A stretch of 64,000 nt of DNA from Clostridia bacterium (lineage in GTDB: Bacteria; Bacillota; Clostridia; Christensenellales; Borkfalkiaceae). Location: NCBI GenBank assembly GCA_017545865.1, contig JAFWXO010000003.1, forward strand, positions 42,751-106,750, given 5' to 3'. The translations under genes and the position numbers were made by a program. Positions 58,535-64,000 of this stretch are shown one piece after another. The stretch's first letter is position 1. Each line of letters starts with the position of its first letter. The notes beneath the pieces were generated by a model. It did not search any database and was not told where the DNA came from. It saw nothing but the letters and a program-made list of their open reading frames with translations.

Positions 58535-59593
58535 ATGGCAAACAAAGTTTTAATGAAAGGTAACGAAGCAATCGCCGAAGCGGCAATCAAAGCAGGTTGC
58601 ATGCACTATTTCGGCTATCCTATCACTCCGCAAACGGAAATCGCTGCGTATATGGCAAAGCGTATGCCTAAAATCGGCGGTACTTTCTTACAAGCGGAAA
58701 GCGAAATTGCCGCTATCAATATGGTTTACGGCGTGTCCGCCGCTGGTTATAGAGTAATGACCAGTTCTTCAAGCCCGGGAATTTCCTTAAAGAGCGAAGG
58801 CATTTCTTACTTAGCCGGCGCTGACCTTCCCGCCGTTATTATTAACGTTCAACGCGGTGGCCCTGGTCTTGGCGGTATTCAACCTAGTCAATCGGACTAT
58901 TTCCAAGCAACTAAGGGTGGCGGTCACGGTGACTTCCATTTGATAGTTTTAGCGCCTGGTAACGTTCAAGAAATGGCGTCTTTAACGGTAAAGGCTTTCG
59001 AACTTGCCGATAAGTATAGAATGCCCGCTATGATTCTTGCCGACGGTACTATGGGTCAAATGATGGAACCCGTTGAATTTGATTTTGACGTTACTCCCGC
59101 GCCCGAAAAGCCTTGGGCAACTAACGGCACTAAAATGCAAAGAAAGCACAACATCGTTAACTCTTTATCGCTCGTTCCCGAAGAACTTGAAAAGTTCAAC
59201 TTTGAAAGATTTGAAAGATACGCTCAAGTTGAAGAAAACGAAGTTATGTACGACGAGTATTTGTGTGACGACGCTGAAATTTTAGTAACCGCTTACGGCA
59301 TCGCGTCAAGAGTTACCAAAAACGCCGTTGACGAAGCGAGAAAGAAAGGCATAAAAGTTGGTCTTATCCGTCCTATAACGGTATGGCCGTTCCCCAAAAA
59401 GCCGTTTGCTAAAATGGCTGAGAAAGTTAAACACGTTATCTGCGTTGAACTTTCAATGGGTCAAATGATTGAAGACGTTAAACTTGCGGTTGAGTGCAAA
59501 GTACCCGTTACTTTATGCAACCGTTCAGGCGGTATGATTCCGTCAACCGAGCAAATTCTTGCCGAAATTGAAAAATACGCAAAGGGGGAATAA
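58535..59593 (+). CDS. vorB: 2-oxoacid:ferredoxin oxidoreductase, alpha subunit (VorB type)
   Basis: A 352-aa subunit of the pyrimidine-binding (domain I and II) part: MKGNEAIAEAAIKAGCMHYFGYPITPQTE at the start, then SSSSPGISLKSEGISYLAGADLP and INVQRGGPGLGG. Such chains are commonly assigned to 3-methyl-2-oxobutanoate (valine-derived) oxidoreductase. The aminotransferase in the operon supports branched-chain 2-oxoacids, though 2-oxoglutarate enzymes are close relatives. The reaction is reversible with reduced ferredoxin, joining CO2 to an acyl-CoA. Confidence 0.9.
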   Translation: MANKVLMKGNEAIAEAAIKAGCMHYFGYPITPQTEIAAYMAKRMPKIGGTFLQAESEIAAINMVYGVSAAGYRVMTSSSSPGISLKSEGISYLAGADLPAVIINVQRGGPGLGGIQPSQSDYFQATKGGGHGDFHLIVLAPGNVQEMASLTVKAFELADKYRMPAMILADGTMGQMMEPVEFDFDVTPAPEKPWATNGTKMQRKHNIVNSLSLVPEELEKFNFERFERYAQVEENEVMYDEYLCDDAEILVTAYGIASRVTKNAVDEARKKGIKVGLIRPITVWPFPKKPFAKMAEKVKHVICVELSMGQMIEDVKLAVECKVPVTLCNRSGGMIPSTEQILAEIEKYAKGE

Positions 59594-59596
59594 AAA

Positions 59597-60349
59597 ATGG
59601 TAGTATTCGACAAACCTAAATCACTTGCAGATATATCAATGCACTATTGCCCCGGTTGTACCCACGGCATAGTTCACAGATTAGTTGCCGAAGTTATTGA
59701 CGAACTCGGCATTGAAGGCAGAACTATCGGTATCGCGCCCGTTGGTTGTTCCGTTATGGCTTACAACTACTTTAACTGCGATATGATTGAAGCCGCTCAC
59801 GGTAGAGCGCCTGCCGTTGCAACGGGCGTTAAAAGAGCAAATCCCGATGAGCATATCGTTTTCACTTACCAAGGCGACGGTGACTTAGCGTCTATCGGTA
59901 TGGCTGAAACAGTTCACTCTGCGGCTCGTAACGAAAATATAACTATTATCTTTATCAACAACGCAATTTACGGTATGACTGGCGGTCAAATGGCTCCCAC
60001 GTCCCTTCCTGGTCAAGTAACTCAAACTTCGCCTTACGGTAGAGACGTTAACGCTTGCGGTTTCCCCGTTAGAGTTTGCGAAATGCTCGCAACGCTTGAC
60101 GGTCCTGAATATTTAGAGCGCGTTACCGTAAACAGCGTAAAGGCTATCAAGAACGCTAAAAAGGCTATCAAGAAAGCCTTCCAAAACCAAATCGACAAAA
60201 AAGGTTTTTCACTCGTAGAAGTTTTATCTACTTGTCCTACCAACTGGGGTATGACTCCGAAGGACGCTTTAAAGTGGGTTGACGAAAAGATGATTCCGTA
60301 TTACCCCTTAGGCGTTTACAAAGATAGAAGCGCAAAGGAGGATAAGTAA
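59597..60349 (+). CDS. 2-oxoacid:ferredoxin oxidoreductase, beta (thiamine diphosphate) subunit
   Basis: A 250-aa subunit with the thiamine diphosphate motif [30 protein letters not shown] (Gly-Asp-Gly to Asn-Asn, Mg2+ and cofactor binding). [12 protein letters not shown] is near the N-terminus. It lies 3 bp after the alpha gene and 2 bp before the gamma gene. A slightly repetitive helix ([13 protein letters not shown]) precedes the C-terminus. It provides the carbanion chemistry in either direction. Confidence 0.93.
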   Translation: MVVFDKPKSLADISMHYCPGCTHGIVHRLVAEVIDELGIEGRTIGIAPVGCSVMAYNYFNCDMIEAAHGRAPAVATGVKRANPDEHIVFTYQGDGDLASIGMAETVHSAARNENITIIFINNAIYGMTGGQMAPTSLPGQVTQTSPYGRDVNACGFPVRVCEMLATLDGPEYLERVTVNSVKAIKNAKKAIKKAFQNQIDKKGFSLVEVLSTCPTNWGMTPKDALKWVDEKMIPYYPLGVYKDRSAKEDK

Positions 60350-60351
60350 TT

Positions 60352-60885
60352 ATGAAAACCACTAAGTATTTGTTCTCTGGCTTTGGCGGTCAAGGTATAC
60401 TTTTTTCTGGAAAGTTCTTGGCGTACAAGGGTTTAACTGAAGATAAGCAAGTAAGTTGGCTTCCTTCTTACGGCCCTGAAATGCGCGGTGGTACGGCAAG
60501 TTGCTCGGTAATTATTAGCGACGAACTTATCGGCTCACCCATCGTTGACAGTCCTGACGTTTTAGTTGCGATGAACCTTCCCTCGCTTGACAAGTTTGAA
60601 AAGACCGTTAAAGCGGGCGGTACTATCATTTTAGATAGCACGCTTATTGAAAGAAAAGTTGAAAGGACTGACGTTGAAGTTGTTTATCTTCCCGCAACCC
60701 GTTTAGCAAACGAAAACGGTTGCCCCACTTTAGCAAATATGATTATCGTTGGCAAACTTTTAAAAGTTGCCGGCGAATACGACGAAAAGTCGATTGAAGA
60801 AACCTTGAAAAAGGTAATTTCCGCTAAGCGCGCGGACATGCTTGAAGTTAACAAGAAAGCAATGCAAATCGGCGCTGAATTTTAA
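60352..60885 (+). CDS. 2-oxoacid:ferredoxin oxidoreductase, gamma subunit
   Basis: A 177-aa subunit with the family start [23 protein letters not shown], then [22 protein letters not shown] and [19 protein letters not shown]. It completes the four-subunit enzyme (delta, alpha, beta, gamma in gene order). The aminotransferase start follows after 18 bp. Confidence 0.93.
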   Translation: MKTTKYLFSGFGGQGILFSGKFLAYKGLTEDKQVSWLPSYGPEMRGGTASCSVIISDELIGSPIVDSPDVLVAMNLPSLDKFEKTVKAGGTIILDSTLIERKVERTDVEVVYLPATRLANENGCPTLANMIIVGKLLKVAGEYDEKSIEETLKKVISAKRADMLEVNKKAMQIGAEF

Positions 60886-60903
60886 TAGGGGAGAGTGAAA
60901 AAT

Positions 60904-61965
60904 ATGGAAATCAAAATAGTTAAAACCGCTAACAAGAAAGTTAAACCTGAAGATAGCGTTTTAGGTTTCGGTAAATATTTTACCGACCACATGGCTATGA
61001 TTACTTGGTCGGCAGAAAAAGGTTGGCACAACGCGAGAATCGTTCCGTTTGAAAACCTTTCTATCCACCCTGCAAGCACCGTTTTACATTACGGCGCTGA
61101 AATCTTCGAAGGCTTAAAGGCTTATAGAAGGGCAGACGGTAAAGTTCAAATGTTTAGACCTATGGAAAACGTTAAAAGACTTAACCGTTCGGCTGAAAGA
61201 CTTTGCCTTCCCACTATCGATGAGGATATCGCTTTTGAACTTCTCACCAAGTTCGTTGAAGTTGAACAAGAATGGACTCCATGCAGTAAGGGCACTTCCC
61301 TTTACTTAAGACCGTTCATGTTCGGTAACGACGAAGCGCTTGGCGTTCACGCCGTTCACAACGCTGAATTCGTTATTATCGCATCGCCCGTTGGCAGTTA
61401 CTATAAAGAAGGCATTAACCCCGTTAAGATTATGATTGAATCTGAAGACGTTAGAGCCGTTCGCGGTGGCACGGGTTACGCTAAGTGCGGTGGTAACTAC
61501 GCCGCTTCCACTCGCGCAGGAAAGCGCGCTGAAGACAAGGGCTACTCTCAAGTTTTATGGCTTGACGGTGTTGAAAGAAAGTATATCGAAGAAGTTGGCG
61601 CTATGAACGTTATGTTCAAGATTGACGGCAAGATTGTAACTCCCAAGCTTACAGGCTCAATTCTTCCTGGTATCACTCGTATGAGTTGTATTGAAGTTTT
61701 AAAGAGCAAGGGTTATGAGGTTGAAGAAAGGCTTTTATCCGTTGACGAGCTTATTGATGCCGTTAAAACTGGCAAACTTGAAGAAGCGTTCGGTTGCGGT
61801 ACTGCAGCGGTTGTATCTCCGATCGGAGAACTTATGTATGAAGATGTAAAATACCCCGTATCCGGCGGAAAAATCGGTGAAGTAACCCAAATGCTTTACG
61901 ACACTTTAACGGGTATTCAATGGGGCGTTCTTGACGACACGTTCGGTTGGACTTACAAAATCTAA
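60904..61965 (+). CDS. ilvE: Branched-chain amino acid aminotransferase
   Basis: A 353-aa fold-type IV PLP enzyme that exchanges the amino group between Leu/Ile/Val and 2-oxoglutarate. The ATG at 60904 is used (GGGGAG 10 nt before); a GTG at 60895 is less likely. Motifs: VLHYGAEIFEGLKAYR, YLRPFMFGNDEALGVH, GGTGYAKCGGNYAAS, the PLP lysine region VLWLDGVERKYIEEVGAMNVMF and the late EAFGCGTAAVVSPIG. It is the last gene of the operon. In the anabolic direction it aminates the 2-oxoacids made by the oxidoreductase. Confidence 0.95.
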   Translation: MEIKIVKTANKKVKPEDSVLGFGKYFTDHMAMITWSAEKGWHNARIVPFENLSIHPASTVLHYGAEIFEGLKAYRRADGKVQMFRPMENVKRLNRSAERLCLPTIDEDIAFELLTKFVEVEQEWTPCSKGTSLYLRPFMFGNDEALGVHAVHNAEFVIIASPVGSYYKEGINPVKIMIESEDVRAVRGGTGYAKCGGNYAASTRAGKRAEDKGYSQVLWLDGVERKYIEEVGAMNVMFKIDGKIVTPKLTGSILPGITRMSCIEVLKSKGYEVEERLLSVDELIDAVKTGKLEEAFGCGTAAVVSPIGELMYEDVKYPVSGGKIGEVTQMLYDTLTGIQWGVLDDTFGWTYKI

Positions 61966-61991
61966 TTTTCAATTTTATATCAATAAAGTTA

Positions 61992-62023
61992 AAAAAGCGT
62001 GGAGCATTTCGCTCCACGCTTTT
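61992..62023 (+). terminator. Terminator of the branched-chain operon
   Basis: Stem AAAAGCGTGGAGC/GCTCCACGCTTTT, ATTTC loop. It overlaps the end of the convergent XRE gene. Confidence 0.88.
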
Positions 62024-62231
62024 AATCTATTGAAAACAAATCGTTAGGTGTAATATTATATAAGTCGCACAATTCAAGTATTTGAGTGTAGTTAAGTTCA
62101 AAAATGCCATTTTCAAACCGACTGTATTGTTGTTGTGTCATATTAAACTTTTGTGCAACTTGTTGTTGGGTAAGACCAACGTCTTTACGTGCTTGCTTTA
62201 AGTTTGCACCAATTTTTTCTGCTATTTTCAT
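62022..62231 (-). CDS. Small XRE-family repressor
   Basis: A 69-aa single-domain HTH protein (LKQARKDVGLTQQQVAQKFNMTQQQYSRFENGIFELNYTQI), the size of phage- or toxin-type Cro/C1-like regulators. It diverges from the zinc-ribbon gene. The 83-bp region between them holds the inverted repeat TGATGTA/TACATCA over the -35 box of that gene. It probably represses its neighbour and perhaps itself. Confidence 0.88.
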   Translation of the reverse strand: MKIAEKIGANLKQARKDVGLTQQQVAQKFNMTQQQYSRFENGIFELNYTQILELCDLYNITPNDLFSID

Positions 62232-62251
62232 ATTTTTAACTTACCACAAAC

Positions 62252-62293
62252 TGATGTAATAATGTTGACATACATCACTAAAAGATGTAGAAT
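62252..62293 (+). promoter_or_regulatory. Promoter of zinc-ribbon gene with XRE operator
   Basis: TTGACA (62265-62270), 17 bp, TAGAAT (62288-62293). TGATGTA (62252-62258) and TACATCA (62271-62277) form an inverted repeat around the -35 box. A third GATGTA is at 62284-62289. Confidence 0.7.
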
Positions 62294-62314
62294 AATGTAA
62301 AAAGAGAGGTTTTT

Positions 62315-62875
62315 ATGAGAATTAGAGATATTAGGTGTCCGTCATGTGGGGCAAGGTTACATATTGACGAAGATATTATGTTTTGTCAGTATTGTGGTAG
62401 TGAACTTGAGGTTGTAGAAAAAAAGCAAATAACTATAAATAGGAATAGCTATAGTCGTTATACGAACGATGCAGATGTTATACGCGCTCAAAAAGAATAT
62501 GATGTTGCAATGTCTGACGAAAAACAACAAAACAAGAAAAGAATAACGACGATAGTAACGTTGCTAATAATATTTATTTTATTGCCTGTTTTAACTTTAG
62601 GTTCGTGTTCTATTTATAATTCACGTCAAAGAAACTTAGGTAAAATACAAGTGGGTTGTTATAGTGATGAGTTAGAAGGTGAGAGTTATCATACCGCAGT
62701 CGAGCAACTAAAGGCTTCTGGATTTACAAACATCGAACTTGTAGATTTAAATGATGACGGTTGGTTTAATCAAAGGAAAGATGAAGTTAAGAGTGTATCA
62801 ATAGGTGGAAAAACAAACTTTAATCCTAAGAAATGGTTTTACCCTGATGAAAAAGTGGTTATAAGTTATTATTAA
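62315..62875 (+). CDS. Zinc-ribbon membrane protein with C-terminal PASTA-like domain
   Basis: A 186-aa protein. Residues 8-31 form a zinc ribbon with two CxxC knuckles (CPSCG and CQYCG). A charged linker follows, then one membrane segment (about 78-100), then an extracytoplasmic part with YHTAVEQLKASGFTNIELV and a closing VVISYY, which resembles a single PASTA repeat. The topology puts the ribbon inside and the PASTA-like domain outside. AT-rich composition and the paired XRE gene suggest an accessory module next to the integration hot spot. Function unknown. Confidence 0.75.
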   Translation: MRIRDIRCPSCGARLHIDEDIMFCQYCGSELEVVEKKQITINRNSYSRYTNDADVIRAQKEYDVAMSDEKQQNKKRITTIVTLLIIFILLPVLTLGSCSIYNSRQRNLGKIQVGCYSDELEGESYHTAVEQLKASGFTNIELVDLNDDGWFNQRKDEVKSVSIGGKTNFNPKKWFYPDEKVVISYY

Positions 62876-62912
62876 AAAGCGTGGAGCATTTTATTTCGCT
62901 CCACGCTTTTTA
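62874..62912 (+). terminator. Terminator of zinc-ribbon gene
   Basis: Stem AAAAAGCGTGGAGC/GCTCCACGCTTTTT with a 10-nt loop. The stem is the same as in the terminator at 61992, so it is a duplicated element flanking the XRE/zinc-ribbon pair. Confidence 0.88.
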
Positions 62913-63081
62913 ATTGTATCTAAAATATAGTATTTAGTTATGGCAAAATCAAAATAAAGATTCGCAGTTGCATATTATTAAAATGGTATCATGATAACAA
63001 AATTGCATTTAAAACGTAAATCTTTCAAACTTTGATATTGTTAGTGTTTATTGTTATTTTTCTTGTAATAGGTTTATTTAG

Positions 63082-63110
63082 TTGATATTTTTAATTATAT
63101 ATAGTAAAAT
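63082..63110 (+). promoter_or_regulatory. Promoter at the start of the tRNA-derived repeat array
   Basis: TTGATA (63082-63087), 17 bp, TAAAAT (63105-63110). The expected start near 63117 falls at the first base of the first tRNA-like copy (63119). Between 62913 and 63081 I see nothing else. Confidence 0.6.
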
Positions 63111-63118
63111 AAACGTAT

Positions 63119-63399
63119 GCTTCCATAGTTAAATGGATATATTGTGCTGTGCACAATGGCGTTCGCGTATTTCATACGCTCGGCTAAACAAGTTCTATCC
63201 ATTAAAAACTAATCACTTGCAAAAACAGTGCTGGTAAACCAATTTAATACACATACGCTTCCATAGTTAAATGGATATTTGAACTAGCGTTCAACACGTT
63301 CGCGAACTGCGTTTGCTCGGTTCAACAGACACTGTTATCTCCATTTAACGATATACTTAATTTCATATCCTATGCTTCCTTAGTTAAATGGATATAACA
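63119..63399 (+). repeat. Three truncated tRNA-Arg 5'-half copies
   Basis: The first 22 bases of the tRNA-Arg gene (GCTTCCATAGTTAAATGGAT, then AT) recur at 63119, 63257 and, with one change, 63374. Copies 1 and 2 continue into different hairpins and end in a partial reverse complement of the D-arm (TATCCATTAAAAACTA near 63196; ATCTCCATTTAACGATA near 63337). Copy 3 keeps the anticodon-loop word CTCCTAA but no T-arm. None can fold as a full tRNA. Confidence 0.75.
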
Positions 63400-63549
63400 G
63401 TCCCCTCCTAAACGCTTGGTCTATCCGTCTAATGTACCTGAAATCAATACTTTTTATGGTAAAAACGGGCGAAAATAGCCACTTTTTAAGGTGTGAAAAG
63501 TTTTAGGAATAATTTTAGGAATAAAAATAAAATAAATTTTATACATTTT

Positions 63550-63624
63550 GCTTCCATAGTTAAATGGATATAACAAGCCCCTCCTAAGGGCTAGTTGTGG
63601 GTTCGATTCCCGCTGGGAGTACCA
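63550..63624 (+). tRNA. tRNA-Arg (anticodon CCU)
   Basis: The cloverleaf is complete: acceptor GCTTCCA with TGGGAGT, D-arm AGTTAAATGGAT, anticodon arm AGCCC-CTCCTAA-GGGCT (anticodon CCU), T-arm GTGGGTTCGATTCCCGC, encoded CCA at 63622-63624. It reads AGG codons. A terminator follows directly. Its 3' end is the likely integration site of the element whose integrase begins to the right. Confidence 0.93.
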
Positions 63625-63651
63625 AAAAAACCACATTTTTTGTGGTTTTTT
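63625..63651 (+). terminator. tRNA-Arg terminator
   Basis: Stem AAAAAACCACA/TGTGGTTTTTT with T-rich loop. Confidence 0.85.
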
Positions 63652-63731
63652 ACTATTTTTAGGGCAAAAATCGGTCGTTTTTGGAATAATTTTGAACTAT
63701 TCCACTATATCCACCCCAAGAGAAAAGATAA

Positions 63732-63768
63732 GGGATACCCATAATCAAGTGAGTATCCCAATTTTTTA
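63732..63768. terminator. Hairpin after the integrase gene
   Basis: GGGATAC (63732-63738) pairs with GTATCCC (63753-63759). T-rich on both sides, so it may stop transcription from either direction. Confidence 0.55.
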
Positions 63769-63771
63769 TTC

Positions 63772-64000
63772 CTAAAATAGGTTATTTAGTGCGTTTAATG
63801 CCTTTTCTTGTGTGTCGGGGATAAAGTGGCTGTAAACCTGTAAGGTGATGGTTGAGTCGCTATGTCCCATATACTTGCTAACCGTTTGTAAGGGAACGTT
63901 TTGCGATAACAGTAAACTGCAATACGTGTGGCGTAGTCCGTGACAACAAACTCGTTTGAAACCTTTTTCGTCTTGAAACTTTTTAAGCCATCCACCAACC
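63772..64000 (-). CDS. Tyrosine recombinase (phage-type integrase), C-terminal part
   Basis: The gene runs off the right edge; only about 75 C-terminal residues are visible, ending at the TAG at 63772. The catalytic pattern is clear: HGLRHTYCSLLL (His and Arg), VSKYMGHSDSTITLQVYSHF (GH and the nucleophilic Tyr), then IPDTQEKALNALNNLF. It is of the Tn916/phage integrase type. Its position 148 bp from a tRNA-Arg gene, reading toward it, is typical of an integrated element with its attachment site in the tRNA 3' end. The open frame at 63795 on the same strand is a different, non-coding frame. Confidence 0.9.
   Translation of the reverse strand, partial: VGGWLKKFQDEKGFKRVCCHGLRHTYCSLLLSQNVPLQTVSKYMGHSDSTITLQVYSHFIPDTQEKALNALNNLF

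Noticed and set aside
63119-63399. Three extra functional tRNA genes or a CRISPR array
   Set aside because: Each copy lacks the 3' acceptor strand and T-arm, and repeats are separated by unequal, partly related spacers (138, 117 and 176 bp period), not uniform CRISPR spacing.
63795-63998. 67-codon open frame at the right edge as a separate gene
   Set aside because: It is the wrong frame of the integrase; the adjacent frame shows the recombinase catalytic motifs.

Overview
The window reads as chromosome of a low-to-moderate GC, strictly anaerobic, fermentative Bacillota, most likely an uncultured gut Clostridia lineage. The reasons are strong AGGAG-type ribosome sites and TTGACA-17-TATAAT promoters, T-box and SAM leaders, two oxygen-sensitive systems (a glycyl radical enzyme and a ferredoxin-dependent 2-oxoacid oxidoreductase), and many sugar and uronate genes. 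The species cannot be named from this sequence.

Layout. 1-5.2 kb: a truncated unknown gene, a TAXI-type TRAP transporter, and a SAM riboswitch in front of a small unknown gene. 5.3-7.4 kb: uxuA and a mannonate oxidoreductase. 7.4-11.2 kb: two YwaF-like membrane proteins, degV and a YhhN-like protein. 11.4-19.2 kb: GH28, SGNH hydrolase, glycerol kinase with a monoglyceride-lipase-like hydrolase, an AraC regulator and a GH3 glycosidase. 19.2-22.2 kb: AEC transporter, PAP2 phosphatase and a nucleotide-sugar dehydratase. 22.2-36.6 kb (minus strand): a complete glycyl-radical bacterial microcompartment operon of the fucose/rhamnose (GRM5-like) type. 36.8-40.4 kb: divergent DeoR regulator, PHP-domain protein and a GH36-like alpha-galactosidase. 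40.5-44.4 kb: a two-component system with membrane proteins and a second target operon. 44.7-49.7 kb: uxaB-uxaA-uxaC with a divergent AraC regulator. 49.7-62.0 kb: a T-box-controlled branched-chain locus. 62.0-64.0 kb: XRE and zinc-ribbon genes, tRNA-Arg-derived repeats, an intact tRNA-Arg(CCU) and the end of an integrase that marks the edge of an integrated element.

How the parts work together. The two uronate loci plus GH28 would carry pectin or glucuronide sugars to 2-keto-3-deoxygluconate. The microcompartment takes a deoxysugar phosphate through aldolase, propanediol dehydratase, aldehyde and alcohol dehydrogenases, PduL and acetate kinase. Four of its enzymes carry short amphipathic encapsulation-type tails, and its last genes (EutP-like GTPase, ParA, a disordered Lys/Thr-rich protein) look like a positioning module.

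The most interesting system is at 49.7-62.0 kb. Two T-box leaders precede two paralogous HTH-cupin-acyl-CoA-ligase fusions. An ACT-metallo-beta-lactamase protein and a MaoC protein lie between them, and a four-subunit VOR-type oxidoreductase and a branched-chain aminotransferase follow. Because T-boxes switch genes on when a tRNA is uncharged, the locus is best explained as making Val/Ile/Leu from scavenged branched short-chain fatty acids by reductive carboxylation, under amino-acid control. This direction is inferred. Around these genes lies an unusual set of structured non-coding repeats.
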